Part shown: positions 39,070 through 48,575 of the stretch, piece by piece
Layout of the letters: the number at the start of each line of letters is the position of its first letter
Numbering within the stretch: position 1 is the first letter of the stretch
DNA from: Gemmatimonadota bacterium
Lineage (GTDB): Bacteria; Gemmatimonadota; Gemmatimonadetes; Longimicrobiales; Gaopeijiaceae
Length of the DNA stretch: 64,000 bases
Direction of reading: 5' to 3'
Assembly (NCBI GenBank): GCA_022826005.1
Contig: JAJDVT010000062.1
Location: 1-64,000, forward strand
Translations under genes and position numbers: made by a program
Notes under the pieces: model-generated
What the model saw: the letters and a program-made list of their open reading frames with translations, nothing else
What the model was told of the DNA's origin: nothing
Database searches by the model: none

Positions 39070-40263
39070 ATGACCAGGGTATTGATTGTCGCGCTGCTCG
39101 GTGCCGCATGCACCGGCCCAGGTCCCTCCGATAGCACCGGGGCCGAGACCGCTCAGAACAGGATCTCGGAGCCGGTGGGTTCCGAACAACAACTGTCGCT
39201 TGTGGAGGAATTGCGGATCGGGAGTGCGCTGGACGGCGATCAGGCAGAACAGCTCACTCAGGTAATCGGTGTCGAGATTGGGCCGGATGGGGAGATCTAT
39301 TCCCTGAGCGGGAGCGACAATGACGTGCGCGTCTTCTCTGCCGCGGGAGACTTCCTCCGCTCATGGGGCCGTCGTGGCGAGGGTCCCGGGGACTTCCAGA
39401 GGCCGCATGACCTGGCCGTAGCGCGAGACACCGTCGCGATTACCGATGGCGGTCGTGTTCACTTTTTCGATCTCGGCGGCAACTTCCTCAACGCCGTGTG
39501 GCCGGGAGGATAACCCGGCCGGTACTCGGTAGCCACCATTCTCTCCACGGACCTGGGTTGGCTTGTCGGTCTCGGTCTCCCTCGGTTCGCAGGGGCCAGA
39601 CGGGGCCCAACGGTCCCGCAAGAGGTTCGTTACCTGGACCCGGCCAGTGGTGCACTGGGCGAAGCGATCATCACCTACGACAGGGAGCCGGACAGGGTCG
39701 AGGTGTCATCGGGAGGGTTGATCACCCCCGCGTTTGCCCGCTTTGTCGACCATGGCGTGGACCGCGACGGCAACATCTACCTGTCGGATGGCATGGACTA
39801 TGGGATGTCGGTCTACAGCCCTGAAGGTGTGCTGAGACGCACCGTAAGGATGGATGTGGAGCCCGTCCCGGTTACGGACGACATGCTCGAGGAGGTTCGG
39901 CGGGCGGCTCTGGAGAGCTGCCGGATTCCCGGAAGGAGGCGGCTCTGCGAACGGCCCGGCGGGTACCTCGACACGGGGCTTCCAGCGGTCCTCGCCAACG
40001 CCAACCGGCAGGTTCCGGCGTTCAGCCGGTTTCTCGTGGCTCCGGACGGACACCTGCTCATACGGCGGGTGGATCTCGTTTGGGATCAGGCCGGGGAAGC
40101 TGATCCCAGGCCTTATGACCTGATCTCTCCGGATGGCCGGTTCTTGGGCCGGGTCGCGATCCCGGCGGACTTCCGGCCGCTGATTCTGCGGGATGGGCGG
40201 GTCTTCGGGACCGTAGCGGACGAGTTGGATGTTCCTTATATCGTGAAGTACCGGCTGGAATGA
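39070..40263 (+). pseudogene. 6-bladed propeller lipoprotein interrupted by one TAA
   Basis: 397 codons in one frame with a single TAA at 39511-39513 (codon 148); sequence on both sides reads as family protein with no frameshift. N-terminal part: lipobox LLGAAC, IGVEIGPDGEIYSLSGSDND, FSAAGDFLRSWGRRGEGPGD. C-terminal part: VDRDGNIYLSDGMDYGMSVY, YDLISPDGRFLGRVAIPADF, GTVADELDVPYIVKYRLE, matching the gene at 37080. Truncated product would be 147 residues. Probably a recent pseudogene; sequencing error cannot be excluded. Confidence 0.75.
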
Positions 40264-40687
40264 CCCTCCCCCTCATCCTCGCGGCTCTCACCCTCGCCGC
40301 CTGGCTGTCCCTCGCGATCCGCCGCCCTGCTCAGCCACGACAAGGTTCCCCGCCTGCTACAGCCTCTTCATGGTGACGGGCTCCACCGTCTCTCTTGCCT
40401 GGCTCGCCGCCGGGCCGATCGTGATGGCGCCGCTGCTGCTGGCGACCGGCCAGCCCCTTGCCGGAGCGCTCTATGCGGCCTGCCCGGTCATCTGCTGGGC
40501 GGCGGCTACGACCGTTTCAAGGGACAACTCCTACCCGTGGTGGTACGTACTCCCATTCCCGCTGGCCGTGATTGTGATTGTTTTCACAATCTGGCGCTCC
40601 ACGCTTCTCACGATCTTCCGCGGCGTTTCGTGGGGTGGTCCGCCGGTGTCGCTGGCGGAGCTGAAGAAGGCGCGAATCAGGCGGTAA
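40260..40687 (+). pseudogene. possible membrane glycosyltransferase remnant
   Basis: Starts with a hydrophobic anchor (MTLPLILAALTLAAWLSLAI) in one frame, then after a frame change gives MAPLLLATGQPLAGALYA and ends IWRSTLLTIFRGVSWGGPPV, reminiscent of the C-terminus of GT2-type membrane glycosyltransferases. The central catalytic part is absent. Identification is tentative. Confidence 0.3.
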
Positions 40688-40727
40688 CCCGGTTCGCCGA
40701 CGCCCGCGCCGCAACGTATGTTTCGGC

Positions 40728-41468
40728 ATGCTCCTCAACTGCGACATGGGCGAAAGCTACGGGCCCTGGGAGAAGGGTGCCGACGCCGCGGTGATGCCGC
40801 TGATCGACTGGGCCAACATCGCCTGCGGGGGCCACGCGGGGGATCCCGACACGATGGCCCGCACGCTCGGACTGGCCGCCAGGCACGGTGTGAAGCCGGG
40901 AGCCCACCCGGGCTACCCCGACCGGCGCAACTTCGGTCGTCTGCGGCTGGACTGGCCGATCGACTCGCTGATCCTGGAGATCCAGGCGCAGATCGGGGCG
41001 CTGCAGGCCGTTGCTACCGCGCTCGGCTCACCGCTGAACCATGTTAAACCGCATGGGGCCCTGTATCTGGCCATGATGAACGACGACAGGCTGCTGAAGA
41101 GGCTGGCGGAAGGGGTTGCGGCGGTGGATGGTTCGCTCGCCTTCGTGCTGCAGGCGACGCCGGATCGCGATCGGCATGCGCAGCTACTCGAGCACACGGG
41201 ACTCCGGCTGGTGTTCGAGGCTTTCGCGGATCGCGCCTACGGGGAAGACGGACGTCTGCGGCCGCGGTCGGCCGAGGGAGCCGTTCTGACGGACCCCGAC
41301 GCGGTCGTTGCTCATGTGAACCGTCTCCTGGATGGGTTGGTGGACACCCCCGCAGGTCCGGTGACGGTGGCGGCCGAGACCCTCTGTGTGCACGGCGACA
41401 ACCCCTCTGCCCTTGAATCGCTGCGCCGCATTCGGCAGCTCGTTCCGCGCCCGGCGGTCGGTGGATAA
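40728..41468 (+). CDS. pxpA: 5-oxoprolinase subunit A (LamB/YcsF)
   Basis: 246 residues, full length. MLLNCDMGESYGPW, IACGGHAGDPDTM, VKPGAHPGYPDRRNFGR, HVKPHGALYLAMM and FEAFADRAYGEDG are LamB/YcsF signatures. With PxpB and PxpC it hydrolyses 5-oxoproline (pyroglutamate) to glutamate using ATP. First gene of a pxpABC operon. Confidence 0.95.
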   Translation: MLLNCDMGESYGPWEKGADAAVMPLIDWANIACGGHAGDPDTMARTLGLAARHGVKPGAHPGYPDRRNFGRLRLDWPIDSLILEIQAQIGALQAVATALGSPLNHVKPHGALYLAMMNDDRLLKRLAEGVAAVDGSLAFVLQATPDRDRHAQLLEHTGLRLVFEAFADRAYGEDGRLRPRSAEGAVLTDPDAVVAHVNRLLDGLVDTPAGPVTVAAETLCVHGDNPSALESLRRIRQLVPRPAVGG

Positions 41469-41512
41469 TCCGCGCGTGGCGGAGAGGGCGCCGAGGCGCC
41501 GGGCTGGCTAGC

Positions 41513-42184
41513 ATGGTCACCTTCCCCGGGCCCGCCAGTGCGCTGGTTACCCTCCCGGTGGCGCCCGACCGCGACGGGATCGCGCGGGTGCTGAGCCTTG
41601 AGCGGTTCGCGCAGGAGAACCTGCCCGGTGTGCGGGCGACCATACCGGCCTTCAATCGTCTCCTGGTCGAGGGCGCCCCGAGCCGCTGGGACCCCGCCGA
41701 GATCGCGAGCCGACTGGAGGGCGCGGCACGGAACGCACTCCAGGCCGCGACGAAGACGCCGAAGACGGCGACAGTCTCTCTGCCGGTGTGCTACGATCTC
41801 GACCTCGCGCCCGATCTCGAAGAGCTGGCAACCAGGGCGCGATTGACCGCCCGGGAAGTCGCGAGACTCCACAGCGCGCCGACCTATCTGGTGCTCGCGA
41901 CGGGATTCGCCCCGGGATTCGCGTATCTGGGCGATGTCAACGCGCGCATCGCCATGCCACGCCGCCCATCACCCCGAGCCCGGGTCCCGCAGGGTGCGGT
42001 CGGGATCGCCGACCGGCGCACCGGCGTCTATCCGACCGAGGGACCGGGCGGTTGGCAGCTGGTCGGCCGCGTCCCCCCAGCGCTCTTCGAGGACGCCGCC
42101 GAGCGCATCGCGCGCTTCACCCCCGGCGGGCCGGTCGAGTTCCGGCCCATCGGGCGCAAGGACTACGAGGCGGAGTGCGGTTGA
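41513..42184 (+). CDS. pxpB: 5-oxoprolinase subunit B
   Basis: 223 residues, 44 bases after pxpA. Carboxyltransferase subunit C/D N-domain: ALVTLPVAPDRDGIARVLSL, then VRATIPAFNRLLV, VCYDLDLAPDLEELA, and PTYLVLATGFAPGFAYLGDV ending RVPQGAVGIADRRTGVYPTE. Overlaps pxpC. Confidence 0.9.
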   Translation: MVTFPGPASALVTLPVAPDRDGIARVLSLERFAQENLPGVRATIPAFNRLLVEGAPSRWDPAEIASRLEGAARNALQAATKTPKTATVSLPVCYDLDLAPDLEELATRARLTAREVARLHSAPTYLVLATGFAPGFAYLGDVNARIAMPRRPSPRARVPQGAVGIADRRTGVYPTEGPGGWQLVGRVPPALFEDAAERIARFTPGGPVEFRPIGRKDYEAECG

Positions 42185-43140
42185 AGTCGGCCGCCGGCAC
42201 CGGCACCCCGCACGGCGTGGTGGATCGCCCGGGGCCGTACTGCACGATCCAGGATCTGGGGAGGACGAGCGGCCGGCGGGCCGGACTCGCACCCGGCGGC
42301 GCGATGGACCAGCGCGGGTACCTGTGGGCCAACCGGCTGCTCGGCAACGACCCGGGTGCCGCCGCGCTGGAGGTCACCCTGGGAGGGTTCGCCCTCACCT
42401 TCGCCACTGAGACGGTCGTGGCCCTGACGGGCGCCGACTGCGCCGCCACCCTCGACGGCGTCGAGACCGGCGCATGGAGGACCATCCGCGCTCGGCCGGC
42501 GCAGGTCTTGCGCCTCGCGTACAGCGCGACGGGCATGCGCGCATACCTCGCATTCCCGGGCGGCCTCGACACCGATCGCGCCTTCGGCTCGGCCTCCGGC
42601 GTCGCCCGCGATGGTTTGACCGGCCTGCTTGGCCGTCCGCTCCTGGAGGGTGAACCGCTACGCTGGAAGGACCCCCTCCAAGCCTGTCAGAGCCGTTACG
42701 TGCCCGCCCATCTCGTGCCGAAGGCGGGCGCCGAGCCACCCCTGGTCCTGCCCCTGATAGTCGGCTACGAGTGGCCCGAGTTCTCGGATGCGGACCGCGA
42801 CCTCGTGTTCACCGCGGAGTGGACGGTGGGCCCGACGAGTGACCGAACCGCGATTCGCCTGGAGGGACCCATGTTGGCGTCGGGTCCGAAAACCCTGGAT
42901 TCCTCGCCCCTGGTCGACGGCACGGTCCAGGTGACCGGCGACAGTCGCCCGCTCGTCTTCATGCGCGACAGGCCCACGATCGGCGGGTACCCGAAACTCG
43001 GGGGAACCGACCCGATTGCGCTCGACGCCCTCGCGCAGGTGCGGCCCGGCTCGCCCGTCCGATTCGTACGGGCGGACCCGGACGCGCTTCGGCTCGCGAT
43101 GGTGCGGCGCGAGGAGTTCTTCGAGATGCGCTGGCGCTAG
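42181..43140 (+). CDS. pxpC: 5-oxoprolinase subunit C
   Basis: About 319 residues. A TTG at 42181 with GGAG five bases upstream is the preferred start; a GTG at 42175 is the alternative. GPYCTIQDLGRTSGRRAGLA, PGGAMDQRGYLWANRLLGND, GPTSDRTAIRLEGP and FMRDRPTIGGYPKLG are the family blocks. Coupled to pxpB by overlap. Confidence 0.92.
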   Translation: MKSAAGTGTPHGVVDRPGPYCTIQDLGRTSGRRAGLAPGGAMDQRGYLWANRLLGNDPGAAALEVTLGGFALTFATETVVALTGADCAATLDGVETGAWRTIRARPAQVLRLAYSATGMRAYLAFPGGLDTDRAFGSASGVARDGLTGLLGRPLLEGEPLRWKDPLQACQSRYVPAHLVPKAGAEPPLVLPLIVGYEWPEFSDADRDLVFTAEWTVGPTSDRTAIRLEGPMLASGPKTLDSSPLVDGTVQVTGDSRPLVFMRDRPTIGGYPKLGGTDPIALDALAQVRPGSPVRFVRADPDALRLAMVRREEFFEMRWR

Positions 43141-43153
43141 CGGGATTCGTCCC

Positions 43154-44113
43154 TCAGCCACTCCCCCGCCCAACCACACACTCGGGCGTCTCGCCGCGCA
43201 CCCACGCCGCCAGCATCTGCCACTCGGGATCTTCCGTCGTCGCCCACCGCCGCGGCCCCCCGTGGAAGTAGTCGCCCCCTCCCGTAGGCGCGAGCGGATG
43301 CGTCAGAAGCCGGCTCATCATCGGCTGGCCGGGCTCCACGAATCGACGCGCGACGGAAAAATTGCGCTCCGTTTCCTCTTCGTTCCAGAAATCGCGGCCT
43401 TCCGGGATGGGTCGAGCGAAGCCGCGCGTGCCGGACTCGTGGCAGTGCACGCACTCCACGTCACCGGGACGCTTGTCGAGGAAGACCCGCTGCACGCACT
43501 CACGGAAGAAACCGAAGTCCAGGCTCGGCGGAAGGGCGCGCTCGACCGGATCTGCCGCGGCGACCCAGTCGGCCATCGCCCGCCATTCAGGGTCCGTCCT
43601 GGATTCGAAGAACTTTCCGCCCACATGCAGGGCCGCGCCGCCCGCAGACCTCGCCAGCGCCTTCATCAGAAGTCGGCTGCCGTCCGGATCCCCGGGCGTG
43701 ACGAGGCGCGAGACGACACGGAAGTTCCTGCGGGAGTCCTCTTCCGACCAGAACACCTCTCCGTCGGCGGTCTCGCGAAGCCGCTGCAGCCGCAGGGGCG
43801 TCCCCTGTTCGGCGTGGCAGGTGACGCAGGCAGCACGCCCGGGACCCCATCCTCCGCGGTCGACCAGGAAGATCGGTTCTACGGTTTCGCGATAACGCTC
43901 GAAGTTCAGCGGCGTCTGGGCCGTGGCCCTGGCGGTTCCGGAAACGGACGCCACCAGCGCGACGGCCACTGCGAGGACGGTGCGCTGGCGGGCCGGTGGC
44001 CAGAGGGGGACCACCGCGAGCCCGGACCGCCACCTGGGATCCCGCGCGACGCAAAGCCGGCCGAGAACGCTCAGCAGCATCCCGCGGCCCGTTCCCGTGG
44101 CACCCCCGCTCAC
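43154..44113 (-). CDS. exported diheme c-type cytochrome
   Basis: 319 residues; hydrophobic signal segment at ~44-64. Two heme-binding motifs, Cys96-Val-Thr-Cys99-His and Cys221-Val-His-Cys224-His. The two domains are duplicated (SRLLMKALARSAGGAALHVG / SRLLTHPLAPTGGGDYFHGG and DPEWRAMADWV / DPEWQMLAAWV). An electron-transfer role in the periplasm is expected. ATG overlaps the stop of the YVTN gene upstream, so it was the second gene of an operon whose first gene has lost its 5' end. Confidence 0.85.
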   Translation of the reverse strand: MSGGATGTGRGMLLSVLGRLCVARDPRWRSGLAVVPLWPPARQRTVLAVAVALVASVSGTARATAQTPLNFERYRETVEPIFLVDRGGWGPGRAACVTCHAEQGTPLRLQRLRETADGEVFWSEEDSRRNFRVVSRLVTPGDPDGSRLLMKALARSAGGAALHVGGKFFESRTDPEWRAMADWVAAADPVERALPPSLDFGFFRECVQRVFLDKRPGDVECVHCHESGTRGFARPIPEGRDFWNEEETERNFSVARRFVEPGQPMMSRLLTHPLAPTGGGDYFHGGPRRWATTEDPEWQMLAAWVRGETPECVVGRGSG

Positions 44114-44727
44114 CGCAACACCACCGTCCTGTTCCGCTTCGGCACCTGGCCCACCGCGATGCGCGCAACCTCCCTCATCTCCATCGTATCCACCACCGAC
44201 ACATCGTTCGAACCGGCATTAGCCACGTACAGGTAGCGGCTGTCCGGCGTCATCGTAAGCCAGTCGGGGATGTGGCCGACCTCGACGCCCCCCAGGTATT
44301 CCAGATCCGGAAGCGACCACGCATAGACGTGCCCGTTCGGCTTGCTCGTCGACCACAGCTGGCGCCCGTCCGGCGACACCGCGAGTCCGTGGCCCGGCGA
44401 TCCTTGCAGCGCGTCGTTCGTCACCCGCGAGATCGGCAGGCTCGGCATGTCCAGCTTCTCCACGACCGTGCGCGTTGCGAAGTCCACCACCTGGACTCCG
44501 TGATAGTTGGAGATCTGAACAAACAACCGCTTCGTCGACCCGTCCGGATGGGTCTCGAACGCCATCGGCCGCACGCCTCCGTCCGGGTAGCCGCCCGTCG
44601 AACGGCCGCTGAAGTGGAGCGACCAGACCGGCTCGTCGTTCGAGGTGTCGATGATCGTGAGCGTGCGCGCGCCGATCATCCCGGCCGCGACGTGCCGCCC
44701 GTCCGGCGGACGGGAGTGAACTCGCAT
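44110..44727 (-). pseudogene. YVTN beta-propeller protein, 5'-truncated
   Basis: The 205-codon frame begins mid-repeat (PPDGRHVAAGMIGARTLTII) and contains three YVTN-type blades (GHGLAVSPDGRQLWSTSKPN, MTPDSRYLYVANAGSNDVSV). There is no signal peptide, and intact relatives are longer. The lost 5' end borders the 3' end of the integrase gene at 44800, suggesting the insertion cut this gene. Confidence 0.65.
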
Positions 44728-44776
44728 CTTCCCATGGATGTTGAACTTACGAGATTGGCTGGGCGGATTCCCGCCG

Positions 44777-44790
44777 TTTGACTCCCGCCG
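44777..44790 (+). other. att-like core near integrase 3' end
   Basis: TTTGACTCCCGCCG resembles the 3' end of tRNA/tmRNA genes (TTCGACTCCCGCC) used as att cores; it lies between the integrase stop and the truncated YVTN gene. A preceding ATTCCCGCCG makes a partial direct repeat. Speculative. Confidence 0.25.
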
Positions 44791-44799
44791 ATTGCGAAT

Positions 44800-45963
44800 C
44801 TAGCCGCGAGACCTTCTGCGGGCTTCCAGCGCCTTCCGAAGCTGTCCCTCGTCGGCCTTCTGATAGCACTGAAGCACCGTCTTGGCCGTCTTCCAGCCTC
44901 CCAGCTCACAAAGCACCTTGAGCGGCTGATCCATCAGGTCGCTGGCGAACTTCCGCCGAAGCGAGTGCCAGCCCCTCCCGGGCTTGGACTCCAGCCCAGC
45001 CAGCCTTTCGGCCCTGACCCACCATCCTTGCGCCAGCCCGGATCCCATGCAATTCGATGGACTCTTGGGCGCGGGAAGCACCGGAGCTTGCCCGGGTCCG
45101 GGGTTCTTCCTCCTCGCCTCTTCAAGCGCGTCGAGTGCCTCATCGGTGACGGGCGTGACGTGCTCGTGCCCCGACTTGTCGTGCTCGGCACGCCAGAGGA
45201 TAGTCCCTCCCTTGAAGTCGATGTCGCACCACCGAAGCTTGCAGATCGCGCCGATTCGGTGGCCGGTCTCGTGCGCGAGTATGAGCGCGAGGCGGAACCG
45301 CCAGTCCACCCGCCCGGAGACTTCGAGCAGCGCCCGGTACTCCTCTTCCGTGAGTACCACCCGGTTCGGGTTCTTCTCCGTGGGCTTCCTGAGGCCCTTG
45401 AGCGGGTTCCTGTCGAGGAGCAGACGGCCGTGCTCGTCTCTCGACCGGGCGGCCCAATTGAGCACCGCGATCAGGAACTTCAGGTCGCATTCGACCATCC
45501 GGTCACTTACCGGCTTGCCGCTCGGTCCGATCCTGCCCGCCCGCCGTTCCCTGATGAAGCGGTCCCAGTCCCTTTGGGACAGGGTGGCAGGGTCGCGGTT
45601 CCGCCCGAAGAAACGGAGGAACATGCGCGTGGCGGTCCGGTCGTAGCGACGAGACTTCCAGCCCTTGGTGGGCGTCACCTCCTCGCTGTAGATGTCAAAA
45701 AGCTCGCCCAGCTTGAGCGGCTCGGGCTCGGCTTCCTGCTTGCCGGTCAGGTCCGGGCCAACGAACCCTGCGGCGAACTCGTCGGCCTGCTTCTTAGCCC
45801 TCACCCAGTCGCGGTGACCCAGCGACCGAGTGAGCCTGCGCCCGTTCTCGCGCCACTCAATCTGGAAGTTGCCGGTCTTCGGATCCGGGAAAATCCTGAC
45901 CCGGTTCCGGCCCCACTCGCCGGCGCCGTACGAGCGCCGACTTCGTTTCGTGCGTACCATCAT
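44800..45963 (-). CDS. tyrosine recombinase/integrase
   Basis: 387 residues from the tandem ATG at 45963/45960 (GAGAGGA upstream); the longer open frame is non-homologous. N-terminal AP2-like/SAM-like arm (FQIEWRENGRRLTRSLGHRD) and core-binding domain, then the catalytic domain with Arg in TGHRIGAICKLRWCDID, HSLRRKFASDLMD (HxxR), LGGWK and the Tyr nucleophile in VLQCYQKADEG. All catalytic residues are present, so it is probably active. It borders the truncated YVTN gene. Confidence 0.9.
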   Translation of the reverse strand: MMVRTKRSRRSYGAGEWGRNRVRIFPDPKTGNFQIEWRENGRRLTRSLGHRDWVRAKKQADEFAAGFVGPDLTGKQEAEPEPLKLGELFDIYSEEVTPTKGWKSRRYDRTATRMFLRFFGRNRDPATLSQRDWDRFIRERRAGRIGPSGKPVSDRMVECDLKFLIAVLNWAARSRDEHGRLLLDRNPLKGLRKPTEKNPNRVVLTEEEYRALLEVSGRVDWRFRLALILAHETGHRIGAICKLRWCDIDFKGGTILWRAEHDKSGHEHVTPVTDEALDALEEARRKNPGPGQAPVLPAPKSPSNCMGSGLAQGWWVRAERLAGLESKPGRGWHSLRRKFASDLMDQPLKVLCELGGWKTAKTVLQCYQKADEGQLRKALEARRRSRG

Positions 45964-46189
45964 TCGATTCCTCTCGGTGATGGACCGCACGATCTGCGCG
46001 AACGAAAGCTCGCGTGGCCGGGGGTTTTCCGCTAGTCTTCGGTTGACCGTCTTCGGCCCGGTCGGCCTTCGGGAGGAGGGCGCGGGATCAGGCTTGCGGG
46101 GCAGCCGCCACGGGGGCGTTGGTTTCTGCGGTTGTGGAGGAGCCAGATGTGTTTTCGTTTCACGAAAACTCTCTGGCCGGGGGATACCC

Positions 46190-46400
46190 CCGGACCCCCC
46201 GCAACTACATTTCCCGCGCCCGCAAGGCGGCCGCGCGACGCGCCGATCCGGAGGAGCTTGAGCCGGATCGTTCCCGGCGGTTGCGCGGACCAGGCGGGTG
46301 CCCGCGTGTGAGCGCCTGAGGACCTCGAAGAGGATCGATGCGAAGGCGAAGAAGATCCCGGAGCTGGCCGACCTGCCGGTCGTCTTCATTTCTCCGCCTA
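46190..46400 (-). pseudogene. IS1380 transposase C-terminal fossil
   Basis: FAFASILFEVLRRSHAGTRL, VRATAG in one frame and GTIRLKLLRIGA after a one-base shift match the C-terminus of the intact IS1380 transposase at 48576 (FSAFASILFDVLRRALVGTR, LKLLKIGARV). It faces the opposite strand and is frameshifted. Confidence 0.65.
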
Positions 46401-46610
46401 CGGACGCGACGAGACGATCCGAAGGGCGCTCGGAGCCGGAGCCGCCGACTGGCACCGACAACAACGCCGACATAGGATTGGGCTCCTGAAGACGACGCCG
46501 CCATGAGCCCGGAGCGAGGCGCATGGTGTTGGCCCGCCTCGCGGTTTCCGGGCCAGCACCGGATGCCGTCGTGACTTCCGGCCGAATCGACAACCGAGGA
46601 GACGCTCACG

Positions 46611-46865
46611 ATGTGGAACCGGAACGGGATCATCCGGAAACTGACCCTGCGACATGCGTTGACCGAGCTGGCTGGCCAGGGAGTTGCCGCCGGCTTCGCG
46701 GCCGTGTTTTTCACCGCCGCTTTCTTCAGCCGGGGAAACGAGTACGACGGCTGGCTCTATGCCGCCTCCTTTTCCTGCGCCGGCATCGCCTCTCTCGGGG
46801 CGGTGATCGTGGCGGTAGTGAGAGCCCTGCGCGGCTATTCGCGGGAGTCCGAGGCCCCGGATTAG
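46611..46865 (+). CDS. small two-TM membrane protein
   Basis: 84 residues. Basic N-terminus, then two hydrophobic segments (GVAAGFAAVFFTAAF; FSCAGIASLGAVIVAVV) and an Arg-rich end. Preceded by GAGGAGACG. It lies 15 bases before the nuclease gene and may be co-expressed. No family recognised. Confidence 0.5.
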   Translation: MWNRNGIIRKLTLRHALTELAGQGVAAGFAAVFFTAAFFSRGNEYDGWLYAASFSCAGIASLGAVIVAVVRALRGYSRESEAPD

Positions 46866-46880
46866 AGCGGGGGCGCTCAC

Positions 46881-48293
46881 ATGGAGGTGACTGGCCGGGT
46901 TGCCGAACTGCTGCGCCATGTGGCTGACGCCCGGGAATCCAGGCAGGGGGAGTGCGTGCGCCTGCTGTTGGAACTCACGCCGCAGCTTCAGGCGGCAGCG
47001 GCGGCCGACCGGCAGCGCGAGCGCCGTCAGGCACCCCGGTTCAACGTGTTCAAGTACCTGCGCGAAGACGAGCTCGGGCTGTCGCGCATCATCGCGGACC
47101 TGCTCGATCCGACGGCCGAGCACGGCCAGGGCACGAGCTTCCTGAAAGCGATGTTGGACGCCCTGCCCGAAACGCGGGGGCGCTTCGGCAAGCTGCGGGT
47201 GACGGCCGCGACCAGCGATTCGATCCGGGTGAGGACGGAGCGCCGGACCACGAAGGGAAGGTTCATCGACATCACCGTGGACATCCCCTCGGCCGATGGT
47301 CGCTTCTGTCTGGCATTCGAGAACAAGCCGTACGCTCACGACCTGGACGAGCAGTTGAAGGCGTATCTGGAGTATCTGGGCGAGGCCAAGCGGTACGGAA
47401 GCCGCTTCCTGCTGGTCTACCTGCCGCCCGTCCACCGCGAGCCCGACGAAACCAGCCTCCCGGAGGTCGATCGTGAGCACTGGAGGGGACACTTCAGGAT
47501 CATGCCGTATACCGGAGGAGATCCGTCACTCGAGGACTGGTTCGCGACCTGCCGCAATGTCTGCGACGCTGATCCGGTGAACTCGTTCCTACGTCACGCG
47601 GAGTTGTTCTGCCAACAGCGATTTGGAGAATTGACCATGACTACCAACCCCGATACCCGCTTCGTACAGGAGTACCTGTCCAACCACCCGAGCCACCTGC
47701 GAGCGGCGCTGGCCGTCCACAATGCCTGGAGTCTCGTGCGGGAGGATGTGTGCGAGCGGTTTCTGGAACACTTGCGTCACACCCTGGAGGACCGGCTGCC
47801 AACGGTGCTGGCGGGCATCAAGGACGACTTCCACGTGACGTGCCACTACAGGGGGGGCAGGTACTCGGGTGTATCGATCTATCGGGACGCCTGGATACAG
47901 TACGACGACCTGCCGTCCACCAAGCAAGGGCGCAGCGCGATCGCGCTCCAATCTGGACGCCAAGGCCCCAACGGGTGGTATTGGGGTGTCCTAAGCCCGA
48001 AGGCGTTAGGTCAGATGACTGAGACAGAGAAGGAGCGACGCGAACAGCTTGCCACAGCATTGGGACGCTCGGGGCTCTCGCTCGGACACGACAGCGATTG
48101 GTGGCCACAGTGGGATTGGCTCCCCCGCTACGAGAACTGGCACCCGCTCGCACCCGAGCTGTACGAAGAGTGTGAGGCGGGCGGTGGACCGATCACGACC
48201 TACTACGCCGACGGCCTGCTCACGATCGCCGAGTTCGCGATTCCGGCAATCGACAAGGTGGAGATGGTCAGCCGAACAAGCTCGGACGAATGA
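46881..48293 (+). CDS. PD-(D/E)XK nuclease-superfamily protein
   Basis: 470 residues. FKYLREDELGLSRIIADLLD (Glu63 region) and TSFLKAMLDAL form the helical N-part of the PDDEXK_4 family, and the catalytic core FIDITVDI ... FCLAFENKPYAHDLDEQLKA supplies Asp130 and Glu147-x-Lys149. The C-terminal half (~250-470) is a separate unassigned domain. Located in a mobile island between an integrase and an IS1380 copy with a small membrane protein upstream, which fits a defence-type nuclease; substrate unknown. Confidence 0.75.
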   Translation: MEVTGRVAELLRHVADARESRQGECVRLLLELTPQLQAAAAADRQRERRQAPRFNVFKYLREDELGLSRIIADLLDPTAEHGQGTSFLKAMLDALPETRGRFGKLRVTAATSDSIRVRTERRTTKGRFIDITVDIPSADGRFCLAFENKPYAHDLDEQLKAYLEYLGEAKRYGSRFLLVYLPPVHREPDETSLPEVDREHWRGHFRIMPYTGGDPSLEDWFATCRNVCDADPVNSFLRHAELFCQQRFGELTMTTNPDTRFVQEYLSNHPSHLRAALAVHNAWSLVREDVCERFLEHLRHTLEDRLPTVLAGIKDDFHVTCHYRGGRYSGVSIYRDAWIQYDDLPSTKQGRSAIALQSGRQGPNGWYWGVLSPKALGQMTETEKERREQLATALGRSGLSLGHDSDWWPQWDWLPRYENWHPLAPELYEECEAGGGPITTYYADGLLTIAEFAIPAIDKVEMVSRTSSDE

Positions 48294-48483
48294 CCGGGGG
48301 TGTTCCCGGCCACGTTGCTGAGAAGCGGACTCCGTGCGGCTCTACTGTCTCGATAGTGTCCTCCACGAGAAAGGGGTCGCCGTCAGGTTGGAGGCGGGGA
48401 TTATCGGAGACATGCTATGGTCCCCGACGGGCTCGCCGGGCGTGGATCGATTCGGGCGAACGCCCAAGCGGCCCCCTTAGCCC
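48294..48483. other. intergenic, left flank of IS1380
   Basis: Between the nuclease gene and the left end of the insertion sequence. No gene recognised. Confidence 0.35.
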
Positions 48484-48522
48484 GGATTTCTCAAGCCTAT
48501 AAGACGGCACCGGCCTCTGGAG

Positions 48523-48559
48523 GCTGTTAAGTTTAGTTGTGCCAGCAACTTAACCGCAG
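48523..48559 (+). promoter_or_regulatory. stem-loop upstream of IS1380 transposase
   Basis: GTTAAGTT (48526-48533) pairs perfectly with AACTTAAC (48547-48554); outer GGCTG / CAGCC add to the stem. Such stems can block translation from transcripts entering from outside; inference. Confidence 0.4.
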
Positions 48560-48575
48560 CCACACCGGAGGACCG

